Shown piece after piece: positions 22,234 to 29,748 of a stretch of DNA of 44,670 bases. Made by a program: the position numbers and the translations under genes. The stretch is from Candidatus Hydrogenedentota bacterium. GTDB taxonomy: Bacteria > Hydrogenedentota > Hydrogenedentia > Hydrogenedentales > CAITNO01. The stretch's first letter is position 1. Every line of letters starts with the position of its first letter. The stretch lies in assembly GCA_029776995.1 (NCBI GenBank), contig JAKOTZ010000168.1:1-44670 (forward strand). The letters are read 5' to 3'. The notes beneath the pieces are model-generated. The model was not told where the DNA came from. It ran no database searches and saw only the letters and a list, made by a program, of their open reading frames with translations.

Positions 22234-22255
22234 CTCCAGGTTGTGCGGTCTGGAG
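22234..22255 (-). promoter_or_regulatory. Leader hairpin with ACCGCA loop, porin 2
   Basis: On the minus strand CTCCAG pairs with CTGGAG around a 10-nt loop beginning ACCGCA. AAAGGAGGGATG follows 3 nt later. It corresponds to the hairpin at 20358-20380 of the porin 1 leader. Confidence 0.4.
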
Positions 22256-22389
22256 ATGGCAATGCCTGATTCACACGCGCGCCCGGGCGCAACACACGAT
22301 CCAGGCGCCGCAAAAAACTTAAACTTTCCCGCACTGTTGAACAGACAGTCAACCAGTGCACCTCAAAAATGCTCCGCTGTTTGCAGGAC

Positions 22390-22418
22390 AGTTTACCACG
22401 TTTTCACGCCAAAGTCAA
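22390..22418 (-). promoter_or_regulatory. Sigma70-type promoter of porin 2
   Basis: TTGACT (-35) and TAAACT (-10) are separated by exactly 17 bp. Transcription should start near 22383, leaving a 5' leader of about 314 nt before the porin 2 start codon. Confidence 0.65.
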
Positions 22419-22514
22419 GTCTTTTCTCAAACTTTTTTTGCTACGGATTGTGCTTTTTTTAGGATGTCAATAATAAAAACGCAAGATCTTGGGATTTATT
22501 CAATCCGCGCAGGT

Positions 22515-23495
22515 TCATGCGCCCACGCGAACCACCACTTTCCCCAGAGGACCTTCAGCCAGGCGGCCGAACGCGGCCTGTACGGATTCAAAATCAAAAA
22601 CACGGTCAATCAGCGGTTTTCTTCCTGTTTTGTCCAGGAGTCCCGTGATTTCGGTCCAGGCCTCTTGCGCTTCTTCCGGCGTGTACGCGCTCACGCTGAG
22701 CCCTTCCACCCGCAGGTTTTTGTGGATCAGCAGTCCGATGGTCACTTCCGCGGTCAGGCCCGCCAACAGTCCCACCACCATAACACGCCCGTGGGGAGCC
22801 GCCATCCGCAGGCAGCGGTCCAGCCAGTCTCCGCCCAGGTTCTCCACCACCAGACGCACGCCCTCCGGCGCGGCAGCTTTAACCTGTTTTTCCAGGTCCG
22901 CGGCGGTCGCGTCCAACACGGCATCGGCTCCCAGGGCACCCAGTGCTTCCCTTTTGGCCGCATCCCGGGAAAGCGCGATGACCCGCGCGCCCAGCCCTGA
23001 GGCCAGCATCACCGCCGCCGAACCTACGCCGCCCGAGGCGCCCGTTATCAGCACTGTCTCCCCGGGTTCCAGGCCGCCCCGTACCCGCAACGCCCGCCAT
23101 GCGGTAAGAAAGGTCAGCGGTCCCGCCGCGGCCTCTTCCAGAGTCCATCCATCCGGCACCGGCGCCAGCCAGGCATCCGGCACGGCGCAGTATTCCGCCA
23201 GCAGGCCCGGCATGGAAATACCCGTGAGTCCCCCCAGCACACATACCTGATCCCCTTCCCGGAAGCGGCCGGAACTCCCCGGCTTTACCACGATCCCCGC
23301 GCCATCCCTGCCCGGCGTAAACGGCGGCCTGCCCGCGCGGGGATACTGCCCCTGAACCAGGTACCGGTCCGCGGGGTTCAGGGCAGCCGCAACGACCCGG
23401 ATCAGCGACTCGTCCGGGCCAGGTTGGGGGTCCGGAACCGTGTCGAGCACCAGATTTTTGATATCGCCTGTTTCGTGAAACCGCCACGCGCGCAT
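22515..23495 (-). CDS. Quinone oxidoreductase / zinc-free MDR-family dehydrogenase
   Basis: 326 residues of the medium-chain dehydrogenase/reductase superfamily. The N-terminal GroES-like domain has ALNPADRYLVQGQYP and PFTPGRDGAGIV. The Rossmann domain carries the NADPH-binding GASGGVGSAAV motif. The zinc ligands of alcohol dehydrogenases are missing, which points to the NADPH:quinone reductase (QOR) branch. It probably reduces quinones or enones with NADPH in the cytoplasm; the substrate is not known. It is divergent from the phosphatase-superfamily gene across a 155-bp gap that holds an imperfect inverted repeat at 23526-23548. Confidence 0.88.
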   Translation of the reverse strand: MRAWRFHETGDIKNLVLDTVPDPQPGPDESLIRVVAAALNPADRYLVQGQYPRAGRPPFTPGRDGAGIVVKPGSSGRFREGDQVCVLGGLTGISMPGLLAEYCAVPDAWLAPVPDGWTLEEAAAGPLTFLTAWRALRVRGGLEPGETVLITGASGGVGSAAVMLASGLGARVIALSRDAAKREALGALGADAVLDATAADLEKQVKAAAPEGVRLVVENLGGDWLDRCLRMAAPHGRVMVVGLLAGLTAEVTIGLLIHKNLRVEGLSVSAYTPEEAQEAWTEITGLLDKTGRKPLIDRVFDFESVQAAFGRLAEGPLGKVVVRVGA

Positions 23496-23525
23496 AAGCC
23501 GTCCCTCCAGCTACGCCATTATTCT

Positions 23526-23548
23526 GAACTTATAATTGTGATAAATTC
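23526..23548. promoter_or_regulatory. Inverted repeat in divergent intergenic region
   Basis: GAACTTAT and ATAAATTC are inverted with one mismatch and a 7-bp spacer. The site lies midway between the oxidoreductase and phosphatase genes and overlaps a TATAAT string. It could be an operator; no regulator gene is adjacent. Confidence 0.3.
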
Positions 23549-23650
23549 AAACCCCGATTCACCGCGCAATCTTCCTGCTGGCGTGCCAAACAGCATTAAA
23601 CACCGGATCCGTCCCTCCCCGGGGGTAAAATACGGGCGGAGTATTAATAC

Positions 23651-25264
23651 ATGGGAAAAAAAATCCGAATTCTGGGATGGGACGGAGCGGACCCTGACCT
23701 GGCCGCGGCGTGGATGGCGGATGGACTCCTTCCCAATCTGCAGCGGTTGACCGCCGGGGGAGGGTATTGCGGACCGCTGGGTGGGGTTACCCCTCCTGTC
23801 ACCTTTCCGGCCTGGACGACCTGCGTGACAGGCGTTACCCCGGGCCGGCACGGCATTATTGATTTTACAGTCATCCCGCCGGGGACGCGCCGGCTGCATT
23901 TTGTGACCGGGGCCAACCGCAGGGCGCCCGCCGTGTGGGAAACGCTGTCCGCGGCGGGAGCGCGCTGCGCCGTGCTGGGCGTGCCGGCTACCTGGCCCGC
24001 GGCGCCGCTGAACGGCGTCATGATCGCCGGATTTGACTCTCCCCTGGGTGGGGGGATCACGCCTTCCCACGTGTACCCCGAAACCCTGCTGCCTCTGGCG
24101 CGGCACTGGCGATACGCCGACACGGATGAGCACTTCACCGGGCGGCCGGGCTGGCACCACCGGTTTGCGGAACACCTCCTGGCGCGCCTGGAGGATAAAC
24201 TGGCTGTCGCGCTGCAAATCCTGGATATGGAGCCCTGGGATTTTTTCATGTGCGTGCTGGGGGAGGCGGACGCGGCGTCCCATCATTTCTGGAGGTTCAT
24301 GGATGCCCGGTCGCCCAGATATTGCCGGGATGACAGTCTCGCCACGGTAATCCTTCGCGCCTACCAGCGGCTGGACGCTTTTCTGGGCGAGGTCATGCGG
24401 CGATCGGATGGCGACACCGTGATCATGGTGGTGTCGGACCACGGTTTCACCGGCGCGGGCATCCATCAGGCCAGCCTGAATCGGTACCTGGAAGAATGCG
24501 GATGGCTGTCCCGCCGGAGACATCCAGCCGCCGGGGTTAAACAGATGCTGCTTCGGGCGGTGCCCGCAACCAGCCGGGCCAGGCTCGCCCGACAGTTTCC
24601 GCGCCTGTTCGGCGGTTTGGAAGCCCGGGCGCGCATGGGAGGAATCGACTGGTCCCGCACCCGAGCCTGGTCCGAAGAGCTTTCTTATTTCCCGTCCGCG
24701 CGGCTGAACCTTGCCGGGCGCGATCCGGACGGCATCGTGCCCCCGGAGAAATACCGTGAAACGGTTATGGAACTGGCCGCGCTGCTGGAAGCCTGGGAGC
24801 CCGTCCGGCGCGCTGTGCCGCGGTGGGAATGCTTTGATATGCCCGGGCAGGAATTCGCGCCGGACCTGATTATTGAGCCGGCCGCCGTGAATGGGTACCC
24901 CTGGGGGTTTTGCCGCCGGCAGGCAGGACCGTCCACCCGTATCCTGGATCAGGACTCCTACGCCGGCGGACGGGAGCAGGGTTTCAACGGGGTTCACCGA
25001 AATCCCGCTTTTTTTGCCGCAAACGTTTCCTGTGGCGCGGCTGCCCCCTCGCTGACCGATATTACCCCGACCGTGCTGGGATTATTCGGCCTGCCTGCCG
25101 AAGGGCTTGACGGTTCGGATCTGCTGGCGGCCGGCAAGAAATCCTTCCCTTCCAGGAGCAATAAGGGGCTCTTTCCGGAGAGCGCCAAGGTCCATCGGCG
25201 CCTCACGCCCCGGGAAGAAGCCGAACTGGAAGACCGGCTCCGCAGGATGGGATACCTGGACTGA
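23651..25264 (+). CDS. Alkaline-phosphatase-superfamily hydrolase (nucleotide pyrophosphatase/phosphodiesterase type)
   Basis: 537 residues without a signal peptide. Metal- and substrate-site motifs of the type I phosphodiesterase family are visible: GWDGADP (Asp11), TPPVTFPAWTT with likely nucleophile Thr51, GEADAASHHFW (Asp and His of the DxxxH type), VVSDHGF and a late NGVHR. It is expected to hydrolyse phosphodiester or phosphomonoester bonds using two metal ions. The substrate cannot be told from the sequence; homologues act on nucleotides or sugar- and lipid-phosphates. The GGCGGAG ribosome-binding site 9 nt before the ATG supports the start. It is divergent from the oxidoreductase gene and convergent with a small membrane-protein gene. 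Confidence 0.85.
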   Translation: MGKKIRILGWDGADPDLAAAWMADGLLPNLQRLTAGGGYCGPLGGVTPPVTFPAWTTCVTGVTPGRHGIIDFTVIPPGTRRLHFVTGANRRAPAVWETLSAAGARCAVLGVPATWPAAPLNGVMIAGFDSPLGGGITPSHVYPETLLPLARHWRYADTDEHFTGRPGWHHRFAEHLLARLEDKLAVALQILDMEPWDFFMCVLGEADAASHHFWRFMDARSPRYCRDDSLATVILRAYQRLDAFLGEVMRRSDGDTVIMVVSDHGFTGAGIHQASLNRYLEECGWLSRRRHPAAGVKQMLLRAVPATSRARLARQFPRLFGGLEARARMGGIDWSRTRAWSEELSYFPSARLNLAGRDPDGIVPPEKYRETVMELAALLEAWEPVRRAVPRWECFDMPGQEFAPDLIIEPAAVNGYPWGFCRRQAGPSTRILDQDSYAGGREQGFNGVHRNPAFFAANVSCGAAAPSLTDITPTVLGLFGLPAEGLDGSDLLAAGKKSFPSRSNKGLFPESAKVHRRLTPREEAELEDRLRRMGYLD

Positions 25265-25273
25265 CGGCAAACG

Positions 25274-25744
25274 CTAGCCCCTGGGAGATCCGGCCTCGGA
25301 TGGCGGGCTGGGCGGTTCCGGCGGCACCAGCGGATTTCGGCGCAATTCAAAACCCCGGACCAGCACATAGGCCACCAGCGCGAACACAAAAAACACCAGC
25401 AGCATCCAGGCAATACTGGACAGGGTATCCACCAGCGTACGGTAGACCTCCAGCACCCACCGTTCCGGGGTAAGCTCCAGAGCCGCGCCACAGGCACGGG
25501 AATCTCCATCTCCGGCCGGAGCGTTGGGGCCCGTTATATATCGTTCCAGTTCATATATGCGGACCCCGCCCGAAACGCCGACCACCAGGATGGCAAACTC
25601 CAGATACCGCCTCCAGGCGCCGCTGATCTCATGGGAGACAATCCGGTCCAGAATGGACTGGATCGGATTCCGGAAAATCCGGCTGACGCCATAGCTGGCC
25701 GTAAGCGACACCAGCAATGTCACGCTGAGCAACGCAAAAAACAT
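25274..25744 (-). CDS. Small membrane protein, function unknown
   Basis: 156 residues. Hydrophobic segments lie at about 1-18, 48-62 and 108-132; the last is followed by basic residues and a proline-rich tail (PPEPPSPPSEAG). Between the second and third is a loop with two cysteines. I do not recognise the family. AGGAGGAG lies 8 nt before the ATG, so the gene is likely translated. Its stop codon is TAG, the only intact gene in the window to end so. It is convergent with the phosphodiesterase-type gene. Confidence 0.6.
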   Translation of the reverse strand: MFFALLSVTLLVSLTASYGVSRIFRNPIQSILDRIVSHEISGAWRRYLEFAILVVGVSGGVRIYELERYITGPNAPAGDGDSRACGAALELTPERWVLEVYRTLVDTLSSIAWMLLVFFVFALVAYVLVRGFELRRNPLVPPEPPSPPSEAGSPRG

Positions 25745-25833
25745 AATCTGCTCCTCCTGTTCTACGGAACCCTATTTTAAACGATTTCTCCCGGTATAGG
25801 GCGGGATTTCCGGATGAGCCCCGCCGAAGAGTA

Positions 25834-25848
25834 AAATATTGAATATTT
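25834..25848. promoter_or_regulatory. AAATATT-G-AATATTT palindrome upstream of the ApgM-like gene
   Basis: A perfect 7-bp inverted repeat around a single G lies in the AT-rich stretch about 90 bp before the ApgM-like start. It could bind a regulator of the ApgM-like/cimA pair; no matching regulator gene is in the window. Confidence 0.3.
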
Positions 25849-25937
25849 CAGAATAAACTATTGTTGCTTTACTAAGTTTCAGGTTTGCCGTGGCGGCTTA
25901 TGCTGTTGAGCCGGGCGGACAACAGGCAGGAACAACC

Positions 25938-27158
25938 GTGAAATATCAGGTACTCATCGGTGACGGCATGGCTGATCACCCGCTTGAAGAGCTGGGTGGC
26001 CGGACGCCCCTGGAAGCGGCGCCCACGCCGGCCATGGACGAACTGGTCCGGCGGGGGGTGATCGGGCTGTACTGCCCGATCCCGGAAGGGCTGCCCCCGG
26101 GCAGCGACATCGGGAACCTTTCCCTGTTCGGGTACAACCCCCGGGAAGTGTTCACCGGCCGCGCGCCGATCGAAGCCGCCAGCCAGGGAATCCGGCTGGG
26201 GCCAAAAGATGTCGCATTCCGCTGCAATCTGGTTACCCTGACCGACGGCGTGATGGCCGATTTCACAGCCGGGCATATCACGTCGGAAGAGGCGGCGGAA
26301 CTGATCGCCGCGTTAAACCAAACGCTGGGGGCCCGGTATCGGATCCATTTCAACGCGGGGGTGAGCTACCGGCACCTGACGGTTTTCCCCGGCGACAGCC
26401 ATCCATCCGACGCGCTGGCCCGGGCAGCCTGCGAGCCGCCCCACAACATTACCGGCCAACCCTACGCGCCCGCTTTGCCTTCCGGTCCGGGAAGCGAACT
26501 GCTGCGCGAAATCATGGAACAGTCGCGGACGGTCCTTGCGGAGCATCCGGTCAACCGCGCCCGGGTTGCGTCCGGAAAACTTCCCGCGACTTCCATATGG
26601 CTGTGGGGGCAGGGGCTGGCGCCGAAGATGTCTTCCTTCGCCGAGACCCACGGGCTGACCGGCGCCGTGATATCCGCGGTGGACCTGGTGCGGGGCATCG
26701 GCACCTGCGCCGGCATGGAAATCATCCGGGTGCCGGGCGCAACCGGCTGGCTGGACACCAACTATGAAGGCAAGGTCAGCGCGGCGCTGGACGCGCTGGA
26801 ACGCCTGGACGTTGCGTATATCCACGTGGAAGCGCCGGATGAAACCGCCCACCAGGGCAGAACCGACCTGAAAATCCAGGCCATAACGGATTTCGACGCG
26901 CGGGTGGTCGCCCCCTGCCTGCAGTACGCGGACCGGCATGGCGACATTCGCCTGCTGGTCGCGCCGGACCATTTCACCCTGATCTCAACCAAGACCCACG
27001 CCGGAGGCCCGGTTCCTTTCGGCGTGTTCGGCCCGGGAATACCCGCATCCGGCAGCGCCGGATATTCGGAGGGCACCGCCGCGTCAAGCGGCATATTGAT
27101 TCCGGAAGGGTACACCCTCGTCCGTCGTTTTTTCAGGGAAACGGATTTGCGTTTCTGA
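25938..27158 (+). CDS. ApgM-family protein: phosphoglycerate mutase or proposed homoserine kinase
   Basis: 406 residues of the cofactor-independent phosphoglycerate mutase (archaeal ApgM) family. The N-terminal metal motif is VLIGDGMADHP. The expected catalytic Ser lies in PPGSDIGNLSLFGYNP. GRAPIEAASQGI, AFRCNLVTL, GVSYRHL, APDETAHQG and APDHFTLISTKTHAGGPVP complete the family pattern. The start is GTG at 25938, preceded by GCAGGA; the frame runs further upstream without support. Subfamily is the open question: a branch of this family next to aspartate-pathway genes has been proposed as homoserine kinase, and the wording of these motifs and the neighbour cimA fit that branch. I cannot tell the two apart from one sequence. 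Confidence 0.85.
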   Translation: MKYQVLIGDGMADHPLEELGGRTPLEAAPTPAMDELVRRGVIGLYCPIPEGLPPGSDIGNLSLFGYNPREVFTGRAPIEAASQGIRLGPKDVAFRCNLVTLTDGVMADFTAGHITSEEAAELIAALNQTLGARYRIHFNAGVSYRHLTVFPGDSHPSDALARAACEPPHNITGQPYAPALPSGPGSELLREIMEQSRTVLAEHPVNRARVASGKLPATSIWLWGQGLAPKMSSFAETHGLTGAVISAVDLVRGIGTCAGMEIIRVPGATGWLDTNYEGKVSAALDALERLDVAYIHVEAPDETAHQGRTDLKIQAITDFDARVVAPCLQYADRHGDIRLLVAPDHFTLISTKTHAGGPVPFGVFGPGIPASGSAGYSEGTAASSGILIPEGYTLVRRFFRETDLRF

Positions 27159-27213
27159 TTTTCAGGCGGCGGAAACGCTTTAACCAACAGCCTGCCTTGA
27201 CTGGAATCCACCC

Positions 27214-28812
27214 ATGAAGCAAAAGAAACAGCAAATACTTATATACGACACCACGCTGCGGGATGGCGCACAGGGCGCGGGCGTTAAGTTTTCCGCGGAG
27301 GACCAGGTCCAGGTGGTCAAAGCGCTGGACCTGCTGGGCTTCCACTACATTGAAGGCGGACAGCCCGGCTCAAATCCTAAAGCCGCGGAGCTTTTTGAAC
27401 GGGTTCGGGACATTAAACTCGAAAACGCCGTGATGGCCGCTTTCGGGAGCACCCGGCACCCGCGTAAAGCCGTGGAAGACGACCCCAATATCCAGGCGCT
27501 GCTGGATGCCCGCACCAGCGTGGTCACGATATTCGCCAAATCGTCCCGCCTGCATGTCCGCGAGGTACTGGGGGTTTCCCTGGAAGAAAACCTGCGGATT
27601 GTGGAAGAGTCTGTCCGGTACCTGGCCGCGCAGGGCCGCCAGGTGTTTCTGGACGCCGAGCACTTTTTCGACGGGTATTTTGAGGATGCCGAATACGCGC
27701 TGGCCGTGCTTTCCGCCGCGCTTGAGGCCGGAGCGCACTCCGTGCACCTGTGCGAAACCAATGGCGGCAGGCTGCCTTTTGAGGTGCAGGAGGCCACCCG
27801 TGCTGTCCGGGCGCGTTTTCCGGAAGCCATAATCGGGATCCATACCCACGATGACACCGGATGCGCGGTCGCCAATACCCTGATGGCCGTCCGGGAAGGC
27901 GCGGTGATTGTCCAGGGGACCATGAACGGATACGGCGAGCGGACCGGAAACGCCAACCTGTGCACGATTATCCCCAACCTGCAGCTCAAGATGGGATATG
28001 CCGTGCTGCCTCCGGACCGGCTCGCGCGGCTCACCCGGAAATCCCACCTGATCGCGGAACTGGCCAACATGACGCCGCGGGACTTCGCGCCGTATGTCGG
28101 CCGGGACGCGTTCACCCACAAAGGCGGCATGCACGCCGACGCGGTGCGGAAACTCAAAGCCAGCTACGAACACATCGATCCGACCCTGGTGGGCAACCAT
28201 ACCCGGGTCACCGTGAGCGAGGTCTCGGGGCGGTCCAGCCTGATCCAGAAAGCCGCGGAACTGGGCATTACCCTGGAGAAAGACAGCCCGGCAACGCGGC
28301 GGATCCTCGCGAAGATCAAGGCGCTGGAAAACGACGGGTTTGAATTCGAAGGCGCGGACGCGTCCCTGGAACTGCTGATCCGGCGGGAACTGGGACATTT
28401 TTCGCCGTTTTTCCGGACGGTCGCGTTCCATGCCCGGGTCAACCAGAACGGGTCGGGCGGCGAGCCCGTTTCCGAAGCGACGGTCAAAATGGAACTGCCC
28501 GGGGGCGTTATCGAACACACGGTATCCGAAGGGCACGGCCCGGTCGACGCCCTGAACAACGCCATGCGCAAGGCGCTGGAAAGGTGCTATCCCCAGATCG
28601 CGGAAGTTCGGCTGAAAGACTTTAAAGTGCGTATTCTGGACGCAAAACAGGCCACCCGAGCCAAAACCCGGGTACTTATTGAGTCCGGCGACAACGAAGA
28701 AACCTGGAGCACCGTGGGCGTTTCGGAAAACATTATTTCGGCTTCGTTTATGGCCCTGGTGGACAGCGTGGAATACAAACTACTCAAGACCGCCCGGAAA
28801 AACAGGGATTAA
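27214..28812 (+). CDS. cimA: (R)-citramalate synthase
   Basis: 532 residues, the full length of CimA. It condenses pyruvate with acetyl-CoA to (R)-citramalate, the first step of the threonine-independent route to isoleucine. The HMGL-like barrel begins YDTTLRDGAQGAGVKFS; the metal ligands are Asp in DTTLRDG and the HTHDD histidines, and GTMNGYGERTGNANL and THKGGMHADAV follow. The C-terminal LeuA dimer (regulatory) domain is present (about 400-525), so feedback control by isoleucine or a related end product is expected. CETNGG stands where CDTNGG is the more usual form. It lies 55 nt after the ApgM-like gene on the same strand and is probably in one operon with it. Confidence 0.92.
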   Translation: MKQKKQQILIYDTTLRDGAQGAGVKFSAEDQVQVVKALDLLGFHYIEGGQPGSNPKAAELFERVRDIKLENAVMAAFGSTRHPRKAVEDDPNIQALLDARTSVVTIFAKSSRLHVREVLGVSLEENLRIVEESVRYLAAQGRQVFLDAEHFFDGYFEDAEYALAVLSAALEAGAHSVHLCETNGGRLPFEVQEATRAVRARFPEAIIGIHTHDDTGCAVANTLMAVREGAVIVQGTMNGYGERTGNANLCTIIPNLQLKMGYAVLPPDRLARLTRKSHLIAELANMTPRDFAPYVGRDAFTHKGGMHADAVRKLKASYEHIDPTLVGNHTRVTVSEVSGRSSLIQKAAELGITLEKDSPATRRILAKIKALENDGFEFEGADASLELLIRRELGHFSPFFRTVAFHARVNQNGSGGEPVSEATVKMELPGGVIEHTVSEGHGPVDALNNAMRKALERCYPQIAEVRLKDFKVRILDAKQATRAKTRVLIESGDNEETWSTVGVSENIISASFMALVDSVEYKLLKTARKNRD

Positions 28813-28933
28813 CCGCAACAAAACAGCACAATTAGGGTATTATTTAAATTAAGCGCGGGTTGCGTTTTAAAAATCCGGCCGGAGGCGTATGATTTTTTTT
28901 GACACCTTCCAAAACCATCGGGGGGGAATCCGC

Positions 28934-29716
28934 ATGGCGATACACAGTTTCGCGGTTATGGTGGCCGTTTACTCGACCTATCTGGTTCCGGCCGGCGTCG
29001 TCGCCCAGCCGATCACCCTTGCCCTGCAGCGGACCGTGGAGCCGGCCGCGTATGCACCCGGAGAAGATCTTCTGGTCACACTGACCATTACCGCCGAAGG
29101 ATCAGGGACCGTTACCGCCCTTGGCGGAGAGGAAACCCTTCCCGCGGGATGGCAGTTTAAGGAGTCGGTCGCCGGGCCAAACGGCGATCCGCCCATCATT
29201 CCGGGCAAGACCCCGGGGAAAGTGGAATGGGCTTTCATCAACATTCCGGAATTTCCCATCCAGTTTTCGTATCGGGTTACGGTTTCGGCGAGCAGCCGGG
29301 GCACCCAGCAGATTTCCGGGTACCTACGCTACCGGCTTACCGGAGGAGAAATCCTGAGCCCGGAAGTAACCACGGAGATTCCCCAGCAATCGGGGCCGGT
29401 AATGACCGCGGAGCAGCTCCGTGAACTGCTGCGCAACGCGCTGGGCCAGGCCGATACCGACGGTGACGGGCAAATCAGTTTCGCTGAGGCTTCCGCTTTT
29501 TCTTCCGGCATAAGCCAGGAACTGTTCTCGCAACTGGATCTCGATGGCGACGGGTTTCTGTCTCCCCTTGAGCTGGGCGCTGCCATTCAGCGGGGATGCG
29601 GCTGCCTGGCCAACCTTCTGGACAAGTCCCCCGGCGCCACCGCCCGGCCCTGGAGCGACCTGCTCGTCCTGCTGTCCGGCCTGCTGGGGCTGGCTGCCGC
29701 GGCGGTTAAACGGTAA
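28934..29716 (+). CDS. Exported EF-hand protein with Cys-Gly-Cys C-terminal anchor
   Basis: 260 residues from the ATG at 28934, chosen for GGGGGGA 6 nt upstream and for the signal peptide (MAIHSFAVMVAVYSTYLV...VVAQ); an ATG at 28889 is possible but poorly spaced. Residues 30-150 are a beta-rich domain like those found in bacterial surface-repeat proteins (TLQRTVEP-type start, LTITAEG, VEWAFINIP, YRVTVSAS). Two EF-hand loops follow: ADTDGDGQISFAEA and LDLDGDGFLSPLEL. The end has Cys222-Gly-Cys224, a 16-residue linker, a hydrophobic helix and a basic tail (AVKR). That order resembles Cys-type C-terminal sorting signals. It is probably calcium-binding and cell-surface attached; the role is unknown. 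Confidence 0.68.
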   Translation: MAIHSFAVMVAVYSTYLVPAGVVAQPITLALQRTVEPAAYAPGEDLLVTLTITAEGSGTVTALGGEETLPAGWQFKESVAGPNGDPPIIPGKTPGKVEWAFINIPEFPIQFSYRVTVSASSRGTQQISGYLRYRLTGGEILSPEVTTEIPQQSGPVMTAEQLRELLRNALGQADTDGDGQISFAEASAFSSGISQELFSQLDLDGDGFLSPLELGAAIQRGCGCLANLLDKSPGATARPWSDLLVLLSGLLGLAAAAVKR

Positions 29717-29748
29717 GCGGCATCCGATAAACCGTCAACGAACCGGAA

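Larger units (their letters stand above)
22070..22514. other. Porin 2 leader and promoter region
   Basis: This 445-bp gap holds the porin 2 sigma70-type promoter at 22390-22418 and a transcribed leader of about 314 nt. In the leader are a hairpin with ACCGCA in its loop (22234-22255), AAAGGAGGGATG (22219-22230), a CCGGAC/GTCCGG hairpin (22135-22149) and the ribosome-binding site AGGAG. Upstream of the promoter the sequence is A/T-rich, with several runs of A or T up to the stop of the oxidoreductase gene. No tRNA or known riboswitch was recognised. Confidence 0.55.
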
